DNA of 64,000 nt. Origin: an uncultured Pelagibacteraceae bacterium (lineage in GTDB: Bacteria; Pseudomonadota; Alphaproteobacteria; Pelagibacterales; Pelagibacteraceae). The stretch spans positions 26,800 to 90,799 of the forward strand of contig CACLRF010000001.1 of assembly GCA_902609235.1 (NCBI GenBank). Reading direction: 5' to 3'. Of the stretch, positions 44,902-53,479 are shown in pieces. Both the position numbers and the translations under genes were made by a program. The notes under the pieces were generated by a model. That model was given only the letters and a program-made list of their open reading frames with translations, ran no database searches and was not told the DNA's origin. Each line of letters begins with the position of its first letter. The first letter of the stretch is position 1.

Positions 44902-45852
44902 TTAATGATCGTGTGTAAATTCTTCCCACACTTTCTTATTATCAGCCAACCATTTTTTTGCAGCATCCTCGTGAGTCATTTTGTCAACATCAACTAAAGC
45001 CGCCATTGCACCAATTTGACTTGTAGAGAACGACATTTTTTTAAAGGTTTTTGCTGCATCAGGATGAGTTTTTGGGAAGTCCTCATGAACTGCTTTTTTC
45101 AAGTATCCATCGGGAGAACCACATTTACCATCTCCACCATCTTCTGGTCTGCAACCAGCTGTGTATGGAGGGAAGTCAATAAATGTAAAACCAGCACCAT
45201 CTGTAAAGTTTGGTGTCCAGTTGAATATAATTGTTCCTCTTCCTTCTTTTTCAGCTGCAGATAACTCTGCCCAAAGTGCATCTGCACTTCCAGCAAATTT
45301 AACCCACCAAAGATCACCTAAACCTAAAGCGTCAACTCTTTGAGGAATTAAGTCACCATGCCAAGTTTGTGGACCTTCCAACATTCTTCCTTTTCCATCT
45401 GGAGAGTCAGGTGTTGTAAAGTTTTTAGCACAATCTGGATTTTTTAAAGCTGTCCAGTCTGGTAAACCTGGGCATAATCCTTTTTCAGCAACCCAGTTTG
45501 GATATCCCATATCCTCAAGAGTTCTTGCTTCATGATCACCCCAATCTAACAAACCACCTTTATCTAAAGCAGTAGTAAACGATTTTCCGAATGCAGATTC
45601 CCATACCTCGTGAGATATAGTTACGTCCCCAATTCTAATTGACTCATAAACTGCTTGCGAATCAGCGTTTACGTATTTTACGTTATTACCCATACTTTCG
45701 AAAATTCCACCAATAACATAAGCCATTACAATTTGACTTGACCAGTTATGAGTTGGGATAACGATAGGCTTCTTGCTATCAGCGTTAGAAACTCCTGCAA
45801 AACTTACTACAGAAATAACTAGAGCAGATAGTAATGATATTATTTTTTTCAT
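44902..45852 (-). CDS. tmoX: ABC transporter substrate-binding protein (TMAO/betaine type, TmoX-like)
   Basis: This 316-residue periplasmic protein has a signal peptide (KKIISLLSALVISVVSFAG..., cleaved after SNA). IVIPTHNWSSQIVMAYVIGG and the Trp-rich set (WESAFGK, WWVKFAG, TIIFNWTPNF, FIDFPPYTAGCRPEDGGDGKC) match the OpuAC/ProX family, in which aromatic residues cage a quaternary amine. CRPEDGGDGKC may form a disulfide and has a possible metal-binding acidic loop. It diverges from tdm, the gene for TMAO demethylase, so TMAO is the favoured ligand. A strong terminator follows its stop. Confidence 0.85.
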   Translation of the reverse strand: MKKIISLLSALVISVVSFAGVSNADSKKPIVIPTHNWSSQIVMAYVIGGIFESMGNNVKYVNADSQAVYESIRIGDVTISHEVWESAFGKSFTTALDKGGLLDWGDHEARTLEDMGYPNWVAEKGLCPGLPDWTALKNPDCAKNFTTPDSPDGKGRMLEGPQTWHGDLIPQRVDALGLGDLWWVKFAGSADALWAELSAAEKEGRGTIIFNWTPNFTDGAGFTFIDFPPYTAGCRPEDGGDGKCGSPDGYLKKAVHEDFPKTHPDAAKTFKKMSFSTSQIGAMAALVDVDKMTHEDAAKKWLADNKKVWEEFTHDH

Positions 45853-45993
45853 GTATACCCCTCTATTTAAATTAAAATCAACAGTCTATGACAAAAAGAA
45901 TAGGTAGGTAAAGAGTTATTAGTTCTAAAAAATATATATATATTTAAACAATAAAAATGATGATAAAAAATATAACAATATTTAAAAATTAAA

Positions 45994-48333
45994 ATGTTAG
46001 GAACAAGCAAAGATATCAAATATCCTGGTTTAAATATTTTACCACCTGGAGTTGAAAGACATGTTGTTAATGGTGGTGGTCTAACTGGTTTTCAAATTTT
46101 TCCTGATGATGAAATAGAAATAATCAATAATGAGGGTAATCAAATATGTGAGATAATTTGTTTTGATAAAGATGGAAATTCAGATGCTGGAATATTAAAT
46201 CTAAAATCAAATAATGAAAAAAACTTCATTAGAAATATTCTTAGTGGCAATGATGAAACAATTTTAGCTACCAACTATCAATTAAACAAAAGAAATTTAA
46301 AAATTTCTAATTCAAAATCATCAATTATATTTGATCTAGACACAGAGCCTGGTGAAAAAATTAAATTAAAATCAAAAGATAAATGTTACGCAATTTTTTC
46401 AGCACCTGGCGAAGATATGGATGTTACAAAACAAATCCCACCAACTGATTTAACTATATTTGTTAAAAGAGCTAAAATTGTTAATGATAAGGAATTAAAT
46501 GTAATTCCTGATCCTGTTTTCGAACCTGTTTATGAAAAAAATATAAATAAAGAAAGTTGTATATCTTATGAGGTTAAAGAAGGAGATTATATTCAAGTGA
46601 TAAGTCCAACTGGCAGACAATGTTCTGACTTTGTGGCATTTGATACAAGAAAATTAGAAAAAGGAATTGAAAAAGGATTAGACTGGCAAACCACGAGAAC
46701 ATTCATGGGTAATACTTTCCCAGGACCAGGTTTGTTTTCTAAATTTTATGACACAGATCATGAGCCACTTGTTGAAGTAATAAGAGATACTGTAGGTAAA
46801 CACGATACTTTTAATCTTGCTTGTACTTCAAAATATTATGAAGACGCGGGATATTTTGGTCATCCAAATTGTTCGGATAATTTAACTGAAAGTATGTTGA
46901 AATACGGTGTTCAAAAACAAAAAGGTTGGCATGCAATTAATTTATTTTTTAACACCTCTGCTGGAGGATTAAATTCTGTTATTTCTGATGAATCGTATTC
47001 AAGACCTGGTGATTATGTAATGTTTAAAGCTTTAAAAGATTTAACAATAGGAACTACCGCATGCCCAAGTGATATAGATCCTTGTAATTCATGGAATCCT
47101 ACTAATATATTTGTTAGAACATACGACAAAAACAAAGAATTTAGAAAGTCATTTGGTTTTAGAATGAAAACAGACTCTGAAAATAAACTTACTAGAAATT
47201 CTGGCTTTTATGAAAAAACTTCGAAATTAACTAGAAATTTTGTAGATGCTAGAGGGTTTTGGCTTCCAAACGATTACACCAAACATGGTTTAGTTAATGA
47301 GTACAATGCTTGCAGAAATGATGCTGTATTAATTGATCTATCATCTCTAAGAAAATTTGAAATAATTGGTCCAGATGCTGAAGAGTTAATGAACTACACT
47401 CTTACAAGAAATATAAAAAAACTTTCTGTAGGACAGATTGTATATTCTGCAATGTGTTACGAAAATGGAATGATGTTCGATGACGGAACTCTTTTAAGAT
47501 TAAGCGAAACAGGTTTTAGATGGATATGTGGAGATGAGTATGGTGGAGAATGGCTAAAAGAAATTGCAAAGAAAAAGAATTTTAATGCTATAGTTAAAAA
47601 CTCTACTGATCAAATTAGCAATGTATCTTTGCAAGGTCCTAAAAGCAGAGAAATTTTAAAAAAAATTATCTTTACACCACCAACACAGCCTTCGATAGAT
47701 GAGTTGGGCTGGTTCAGATTTACAATTTGTAGGATAGAAGAACTTCAAGGTATTCCTTTAATTGTTTCTAGAACAGGTTACACTGGTGAATTGGGTTATG
47801 AAGTTTGGTGTCATCCAAAACATGCTCCCGAAGTTTGGGATAAATTAATGGAAGCAGGTAAAGATGATGGATTAATACCAGCTGGATTTGCTGCATTAGA
47901 CAAACTAAGAATTGAAGCAGGTTTAATTTTATTTGGTGCTGAGTTTGATGGAGAGCAAGATCCTTTTGAAGCTGGGATTGGTTTTGCCGTTCCATTGAAA
48001 ACAAAAGAAGAGGATTTTATTGGTAAAGAGGAATTGATAAAAAGAAAAACTAACCCTCAAAAGAAATTGGTGGGACTAGAACTTAATGGAAAAGAAATAG
48101 CAGGCCACGGAGACTGTGTTCATATTGGAAGATCACAGGTTGGTATAGTTACCAGCGGATGCCTATCCTCTACTTTGAATAAAAATGTTGCTCTTAGCAG
48201 AATAGATGTCCAATACTCTAAAATTGGTACTGAAGTTGAAATAGGTAAGATCGATGGTCATCAAAAAAGAATTAGTGCTAAAGTTGTTGGTTTTCCATTC
48301 TACGATCCAACCAAATCAAGAGTCAGAGCTTAA
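45994..48333 (+). CDS. tdm: Trimethylamine N-oxide demethylase (DUF1989 + GcvT fusion)
   Basis: This 779-residue protein combines an N-terminal DUF1989-type module (about residues 160-380) with a C-terminal GcvT/THF domain (about 415-779). That architecture is the one known for Tdm, which splits TMAO into dimethylamine and formaldehyde and can hand the carbon to THF. Cysteines at about 277, 293 (HPNCSDN) and 357/364 (ACPSDIDPCNSW) are candidates for its zinc site. The GcvT half shows ENGMMFDDGTLLRLSE and SRTGYTGELGYEVW. It diverges from the TMAO binding-protein gene, and tmm is in the same window. It is cytoplasmic and full-length. Confidence 0.92.
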   Translation: MLGTSKDIKYPGLNILPPGVERHVVNGGGLTGFQIFPDDEIEIINNEGNQICEIICFDKDGNSDAGILNLKSNNEKNFIRNILSGNDETILATNYQLNKRNLKISNSKSSIIFDLDTEPGEKIKLKSKDKCYAIFSAPGEDMDVTKQIPPTDLTIFVKRAKIVNDKELNVIPDPVFEPVYEKNINKESCISYEVKEGDYIQVISPTGRQCSDFVAFDTRKLEKGIEKGLDWQTTRTFMGNTFPGPGLFSKFYDTDHEPLVEVIRDTVGKHDTFNLACTSKYYEDAGYFGHPNCSDNLTESMLKYGVQKQKGWHAINLFFNTSAGGLNSVISDESYSRPGDYVMFKALKDLTIGTTACPSDIDPCNSWNPTNIFVRTYDKNKEFRKSFGFRMKTDSENKLTRNSGFYEKTSKLTRNFVDARGFWLPNDYTKHGLVNEYNACRNDAVLIDLSSLRKFEIIGPDAEELMNYTLTRNIKKLSVGQIVYSAMCYENGMMFDDGTLLRLSETGFRWICGDEYGGEWLKEIAKKKNFNAIVKNSTDQISNVSLQGPKSREILKKIIFTPPTQPSIDELGWFRFTICRIEELQGIPLIVSRTGYTGELGYEVWCHPKHAPEVWDKLMEAGKDDGLIPAGFAALDKLRIEAGLILFGAEFDGEQDPFEAGIGFAVPLKTKEEDFIGKEELIKRKTNPQKKLVGLELNGKEIAGHGDCVHIGRSQVGIVTSGCLSSTLNKNVALSRIDVQYSKIGTEVEIGKIDGHQKRISAKVVGFPFYDPTKSRVRA

Positions 48334-48338
48334 GAATA

Positions 48339-48689
48339 ATGCAAAAAGAAAAAAAGACGTTATTAGATTTTTGGGAAGATCAAATGAGACAATCTCATAC
48401 AGCTAGTAACTATTTTTTTAGAAAATCCCCTTCTCACTATCATATGATGTTATTAGTAATGTCTGCTTATAAAGAAGGTAAAAAATTATCAGTAGAAGAA
48501 TTGAAAACAAAACTTTTTAAAACTTCTCGTCCTAAATCAGCTTTAATAATAACCGAGGCTTGTGAAAAAGGATTCTTTCGTCTTGAAAAAACATCAACAG
48601 ACCAAAGGATAAAAAATATAATACCTAGTGATTCATTTATTAAAGAATTTAATGAATACCTGGATACCTTAAAAAATATAAGTTATTAG
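48339..48689 (+). CDS. MarR-like winged-helix protein
   Basis: This 116-residue protein has a layout like MarR regulators. An N-terminal helix pair (LLDFWEDQMRQSHTASNYF) would form the dimer part. A helix-turn-helix with SVEELKTKLFKTSRPKSALI follows, then a wing-like GFFRLEKTSTDQRIKNI, where MarR proteins have a D-x-R motif. It starts 5 bp after tdm and is probably co-transcribed, so it may control the TMAO genes. It could bind an amine or none; no direct evidence is visible. Confidence 0.6.
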   Translation: MQKEKKTLLDFWEDQMRQSHTASNYFFRKSPSHYHMMLLVMSAYKEGKKLSVEELKTKLFKTSRPKSALIITEACEKGFFRLEKTSTDQRIKNIIPSDSFIKEFNEYLDTLKNISY

Positions 48690-48791
48690 CGATAAATTTC
48701 ACAAAAATCGAAATATCTAAATTATATATATAATTTTTAGTTCTATAAAAAATTATATTAATTAGTATTTGCAAAAAATAATGTTTTTTAT

Positions 48792-50120
48792 ATGACGACA
48801 TTACCTTCAAAAGCTAAAGTAGTTATAATCGGTGGTGGAATTCACGGTCTAAGTACTGCTTGGAAACTTTCTGAAACTTACAAAAATCCTGGTGACATCG
48901 TTGTCTTAGAAAAAAAAGATACTGCTGCTGGCGCAAGTGGAATTGCTTGTGGAGTTGTAAGAAATAATTATTTCCAACCAGCAATGAGAGAATTAATGGC
49001 TCACTCAGTTTCTGTGTGGGAGAGTGATCCTAAAGCATTTAAATATAACCCAGTTGGTTATTTACAAATATCACCTGAAGTAATGCACGAAGATGTTGCA
49101 ACTATTTACGAACAACAAAAAGCTATTGGATACGAGTCAGTATTTATAGAAGGTGAAAAAGATTGTTCAAATTATATGAAGGGTATTTTTGATGATTGGC
49201 AAGCACAGGGTATTACTTCTGTACTTCATGAAAAAAAAGGTGGATACGCATTTAATAAAGATTCAATTAAAGCACTAGAGAGTAAATCTACATCAAATGG
49301 TGTGCAAGTGATGAAAGGTGTAAAAGTTACAGGATTTAAAAAAGGAAGTAACAGTCAAGCTGTTACAGGAGTAGAAACAGATAAAGGTATAATAGAATGT
49401 GAACAAGTTGTAATTGGGGCAGGTCCTTGGGCAAGAGATTTTTGGAACATGTTAGAACTACCTAAGACAGCAAACATCAAAGGTAAAGATGGTAAAATGC
49501 ACGAAACTGATATGTGGACATACTGGATGTTACAAGAAGGTGTTATTGGTGTTGAAACAGATTTTTTGAAAACAAATGATGGAAAACAACCACCTGTAGT
49601 TCATGTAGATTCGACTGCTCCGTTATATTCAGACAAAACTAAAAAATTATTAACAGATAAAATTTGGGGAATTTATTATAAACCTGATATCGAAGGATTG
49701 GGTGTTCAAGGTGGTACTTCACCTTACATAGTCAAAAAACATTTTGATCAAGTGAATGTTGATCCTTATGGCATTGAGTCTCCTGAGTATCAAACAACTG
49801 ATGCATTTAGTGAAATGTGGTGCTCAGCTTTAGCTCATTGTCAAAAAAGATTTGAAGGTAAATCAGATTTATATAGAAAAGGACCATCAGGTGGACTTGG
49901 ATGTATGACGCCAGACTCGTTTCCAATCTTTGATAGATTTTTTGAAAATGTTTACATGATTGCAGATGCCAATCATGGTTACAAAATGATTGGTGTTGGT
50001 GAGCTTGTTGCAAAAGAAATTCTTGGTACTGAAAGTGATTTGTTAAAACCATTTAGATTCAACCGTTACGAGAAGGGAGAACTTCACCCTACTTCGAACA
50101 GTCCGTTTCCTTGGAGCTAG
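48792..50120 (+). CDS. FAD-dependent oxidoreductase of the DAO/SoxB family
   Basis: This is a 442-residue FAD enzyme with VVIIGGGIHGLSTAWKLSET at the N-terminus, GASGIACGVVRNNYFQPAM (substrate loop), VIGAGPWARDFW and ANHGYKMIGVGELVA. It resembles the catalytic subunit of sarcosine oxidase but lacks the SoxD/A/G partners next to it. Its neighbours are a type III glutamine synthetase-like gene and glutamate synthase-like subunits. A role in oxidising N-methylglutamate or another N-alkyl amino acid is plausible, with electrons going to an unknown acceptor. It has no signal peptide. Confidence 0.78.
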   Translation: MTTLPSKAKVVIIGGGIHGLSTAWKLSETYKNPGDIVVLEKKDTAAGASGIACGVVRNNYFQPAMRELMAHSVSVWESDPKAFKYNPVGYLQISPEVMHEDVATIYEQQKAIGYESVFIEGEKDCSNYMKGIFDDWQAQGITSVLHEKKGGYAFNKDSIKALESKSTSNGVQVMKGVKVTGFKKGSNSQAVTGVETDKGIIECEQVVIGAGPWARDFWNMLELPKTANIKGKDGKMHETDMWTYWMLQEGVIGVETDFLKTNDGKQPPVVHVDSTAPLYSDKTKKLLTDKIWGIYYKPDIEGLGVQGGTSPYIVKKHFDQVNVDPYGIESPEYQTTDAFSEMWCSALAHCQKRFEGKSDLYRKGPSGGLGCMTPDSFPIFDRFFENVYMIADANHGYKMIGVGELVAKEILGTESDLLKPFRFNRYEKGELHPTSNSPFPWS

Positions 50121-50189
50121 ACTCTAAGCCTAGACACAAATAAATTTTTCAGCTACGTTTGAATAAATTAAATTCATTGAGGGGTGAAA

Positions 50190-51659
50190 ATGACAGATTT
50201 AGAAAAACACGTTAACCAACCAGGACGTGCGAAATTAGTAAAAGACGTTAGAGCTAAAATTAAAGAGTTAGGAATAACTTATATTTATTTTCAATTTATA
50301 TCAGTTACAGGAAGAGTTGTGGGAAAAGGTATTCCTGCTGACCATTGGGAAAGAACTGCAGAAAAAGGTTTTCAATTAGTTTATGGTTCTACTGCAAATT
50401 TATTCTTAGATCGTCATAATAATTACATCGGTTACGGACCAGAGGCTATGGAACTTGTGGGAATTCCTGATCCAGAAACTTTCGTTCAATTACCTTGGGA
50501 TAAAAGAGTTGCAAGAGTATTTTGTACTTGTTTTAGAAATAGAGAAGAAAGAGAAAATCCAGGCGGTCATTTAACTTCAGACTGTAGAGGAAATTTAAGA
50601 ATTTTCATGGATGAATTTAAAAAGAAACATGGATTAGAATTAAGAGTGGGTACAGAGCCTGAAATGATGTGGTTAACTAAAAACGAAGATGGAACACCGT
50701 CAGGTAAAGGTTTTTCAAAACCTTTTTGTTACCACATTGACCAATTTGAGTCATTAAGACCAGTATTTATGCAAGTAATAGAATATGCAAATGCTATGGG
50801 TCTTGATATGATCCAAGGAGACCATGAGGATGCACCAGGTCAATTAGAATTAAACTGGACTTACGATAACGTTTTAAGAAATGCAGATAGATTATCTACT
50901 TACAGACAAATTTGTGCACAAGTAGCTAGAGAACATAATTTAATTGCTTGCTTTATGACAAAACCTTTTATGGGTGTTTCTGCAAGTGGTTGCCATACAA
51001 ACATGTCTTTATGGAAAGGTGGAAAGGTTAAAGTCAATAGACTTGGTCATAAATCTTTACCAGGAGTTGATGGGGTATTTAGTTATGTTGAGGGTGGAAC
51101 AAATACTTTCATGCCTGATACAAAAGATATGCAAATGCCAGGTAAAATTGGTTTGCAATCAATTGCAGGTATCATGAAACACTTGCCAGCATTAACAGCT
51201 CTAGGATCTTCAACTGTAAATTCTTACAGAAGATTGTGGGATCAAGGATTTTGGGCCCCCGTTTATGCTGATTGGGGATATCAAAACAGAACTTGTGGTT
51301 TAAGAGTTTCTGCTCCAGGAAGATTTGAATATAGATCGGTTGACTCTATGCATAATCCTTATCTATTGGGTGCTGCTTTATTAAAAGCTTGCGATGAAGG
51401 TATAAGCAAGAAAATGAAACCAGCTGCACCAGAATCTAGAAATATTTACGAAGCGCAAAAAGCTGGTAAAGATGTTAAAAAACTTCCATTAAGTTTAGGT
51501 GAAGCTTTGGATAGACTGGCAGAGGATGAAGTAATCAAATCTGCAATGCCTGATGAAATGTATAAAGTTTTCCATTGGTACAAAAACGATGAGTGGGAAA
51601 GATTTCTTGGCGCAACAACTCAATGGGATCTGGATACTTATCTTGATTGTCTACCGTAG
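50190..51659 (+). CDS. Type III glutamine synthetase-like protein
   Basis: About 489 residues from the ATG at 50190, which has a GAGGGG ribosome-binding site; a GTG at 50184 is less likely. LRVGTEPEMMWL carries the metal-binding Glu, QGDHEDAPGQLELNW is the ammonia/metal site pattern, and SASGCHTNMSLWKGG and RFEYRSVDSMHNPYLL complete the active site. The family joins ATP, glutamate and an amine or ammonia. Because a separate GMA synthetase lies at 57301-58626, this paralogue may use another amine, or form a channel with the following glutamate synthase-like subunits. It is in the operon between the DAO-family gene and mgsA. Confidence 0.82.
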   Translation: MTDLEKHVNQPGRAKLVKDVRAKIKELGITYIYFQFISVTGRVVGKGIPADHWERTAEKGFQLVYGSTANLFLDRHNNYIGYGPEAMELVGIPDPETFVQLPWDKRVARVFCTCFRNREERENPGGHLTSDCRGNLRIFMDEFKKKHGLELRVGTEPEMMWLTKNEDGTPSGKGFSKPFCYHIDQFESLRPVFMQVIEYANAMGLDMIQGDHEDAPGQLELNWTYDNVLRNADRLSTYRQICAQVAREHNLIACFMTKPFMGVSASGCHTNMSLWKGGKVKVNRLGHKSLPGVDGVFSYVEGGTNTFMPDTKDMQMPGKIGLQSIAGIMKHLPALTALGSSTVNSYRRLWDQGFWAPVYADWGYQNRTCGLRVSAPGRFEYRSVDSMHNPYLLGAALLKACDEGISKKMKPAAPESRNIYEAQKAGKDVKKLPLSLGEALDRLAEDEVIKSAMPDEMYKVFHWYKNDEWERFLGATTQWDLDTYLDCLP

Positions 51660-51692
51660 GTCACAGAAATAGATAGAAAGGGTATAAATATT

Positions 51693-52637
51693 ATGTGTGG
51701 AATAGCAGGTTTAATTCATAGAGGTAAATCTTCAAATGTTGGAAGTGAACTACAAGGTATGCTCCAAGCATTAAAACATAGAGGAGAAGACTCAACAGGT
51801 TACGCTTTATATGGAGATACTGATGGTAAAAATTTCATTATGCGTTTTAAAGTTGGAGAAAACGTAGGTGAAGGAAGTTCTTCAGTAATGGAAGATGTGT
51901 CTGTTTATGATGAAAGAAAAAAAATTGTAGATCAAACATTAGATGAAATGGGCGCGAAAGTTGTTAAAGAAGAAAGAACTCTTCCCTATTCTTTAAGATA
52001 TGAACTTGATTACAATGTTAAAGACCTTTTGGAATTTTCACAACGTATAGAAAGTATTCCTGGTGTAGAAATTCTTTCAATGGGTAAATCGTTAGAAGTA
52101 ATTAAAGATCTTGGAAACGCTAAAATGGTTTGTGATAGATATAGCTTAGATAAAGTTGTTGGAACACACGCTATAGGTCATGCTAGGATGGCTACAGAGT
52201 CTGGTGTAGATATCAAATCTGCCCATCCTTTCTGGGGATATCCATTTAGTGATGTATCTGTAGTTCATAATGGACAATTAACAAACTATTGGAATAATAG
52301 AAGAGTTTTGGAAAATAAAGGTATGAGATTTATGTCTGAGTGTGACTCGGAATTAATTGCTGTTTATATTGCTGAAAAAATGAGAGATGGAGCAACTTTA
52401 GAAGAAGGAATGAAAGCATCTTTAACAGGTTTAGATGGTGTTTTTACGTACTTTGTTGCAACAAAAGACTCTTTAGGAATGGCAAAAGATACAATGGCTG
52501 CAAAACCATTGGTGTTATATGAGTCTGATGATTTGGTTGCTATGGGTTCTGAAGAAATTGCAATTAGATCTGTATTACCACAAGAAATTGATACATATGA
52601 TCCATTTGATGGGGAGGTGAAAGTATGGCAAATCTAA
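51693..52637 (+). CDS. mgsA: Class II glutamine amidotransferase domain protein (MgsA-like)
   Basis: This 314-residue Ntn-hydrolase protein starts with MCGIAGLIHRGK; Cys2 is the nucleophile after Met removal. HALKHRGEDSTGYALYG-like segment LKHRGEDSTGYALYG and GTHAIGHARMATES show the amidotransferase fold, and VVHNGQLTNYW is the usual Asn/Gly oxyanion site. In N-methylglutamate synthase the glutamine-like substrate is gamma-glutamylmethylamide. It overlaps the next gene by 13 bp. The separate small subunit, together with the next two genes, reproduces the three-part glutamate synthase layout (MgsABC/GlxBCD type). Confidence 0.75.
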   Translation: MCGIAGLIHRGKSSNVGSELQGMLQALKHRGEDSTGYALYGDTDGKNFIMRFKVGENVGEGSSSVMEDVSVYDERKKIVDQTLDEMGAKVVKEERTLPYSLRYELDYNVKDLLEFSQRIESIPGVEILSMGKSLEVIKDLGNAKMVCDRYSLDKVVGTHAIGHARMATESGVDIKSAHPFWGYPFSDVSVVHNGQLTNYWNNRRVLENKGMRFMSECDSELIAVYIAEKMRDGATLEEGMKASLTGLDGVFTYFVATKDSLGMAKDTMAAKPLVLYESDDLVAMGSEEIAIRSVLPQEIDTYDPFDGEVKVWQI

Positions 52638-53479
52638 AAACAGTTTCGAAAAAATCAAAAGCCCAATCAATGGGTATGCACACAGAAGTATTAACAGGAA
52701 GAACTCAACAAAAATTCTTTAATCCTGATGAAGCAGAAAACTTTTACTACTTTGGTACATACGATGTAGATTTTAATAAAAGAACTGATCTTGATGTTAA
52801 AGACATGACAGCACCTGAGGCTAATAAAGAGATCGATAACTTAATGAGCCAAGGATATGGAACAATAGTAATAAAAAACCCACAAGGTAAACACAGTCTT
52901 GGAGTTGGTATTTTAAATAAACTGAATTTAATTTTTGAAGGAAGTTTAGGATACTTTGGAATGGGTTCTTGTGATGGTCCAATAGTCAGAATTAACGGAA
53001 GAGTTGGATGGTCATGTGCAGAAAACTTAATGGCTGGTAAAGTGGTAATTGAAAAAAATGCTGGATCGTGTTTTGGCGCGGCAATTAGAGGTGGAGATTT
53101 AATTTGTAAAGGTAGTGTTGGTGCCAGAACCGGAATTGACATGAAAGGTGGGACTATCATTATTGGTGGGGATGCAGGTGCATTCACAGGTTTTATGATG
53201 CAAAGAGGAAGAATAATTATCCTGGGAGATGTTGGTATAAACCTAGGTGACTCTATGTATGATGGGACAATTTTCGTAGGTGGAGAAATTGGCTCGTATG
53301 GTAGTGATGCTGTAGATTCGGAATTAACATCAAATGACCAAGATTGGCTGAAAAGAAAATTAAAGGTTGCTGAAATAGGTGAAAATTTTGATGTAAGTAA
53401 AATGAAAAAAATTGTAGCAGGTAAAAAACTTTGGAATTACGATAATTTGGAACCTACAGAGAAGAAGGGAGCAATTTAA
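52625..53479 (+). CDS. mgsB: Glutamate synthase GXGXG-domain subunit (MgsB-like)
   Basis: This 284-residue protein is the beta-helix part of glutamate synthase as a separate protein. It shows regular glycine-rich strands: SLGYFGMGSCDGPIVRINGR, GWSCAENLMAGKVVIE, GGDLICKGSVGARTGIDMKG and GTIIIGGDAGAFTGFMMQRG. It has no catalytic residue of its own. It starts 13 bp inside the amidotransferase gene and ends with a 1 bp overlap with the FMN subunit gene, so the three are coupled. The assignment to N-methylglutamate synthase rests on context. Confidence 0.78.
   Translation: MANLKTVSKKSKAQSMGMHTEVLTGRTQQKFFNPDEAENFYYFGTYDVDFNKRTDLDVKDMTAPEANKEIDNLMSQGYGTIVIKNPQGKHSLGVGILNKLNLIFEGSLGYFGMGSCDGPIVRINGRVGWSCAENLMAGKVVIEKNAGSCFGAAIRGGDLICKGSVGARTGIDMKGGTIIIGGDAGAFTGFMMQRGRIIILGDVGINLGDSMYDGTIFVGGEIGSYGSDAVDSELTSNDQDWLKRKLKVAEIGENFDVSKMKKIVAGKKLWNYDNLEPTEKKGAI

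Noticed and set aside
52747-53187. A 146-residue minus-strand frame opposite mgsB
   Set aside because: It is opposite the glycine-rich GXGXG repeats, which create a long open antisense frame; there is no independent signal.
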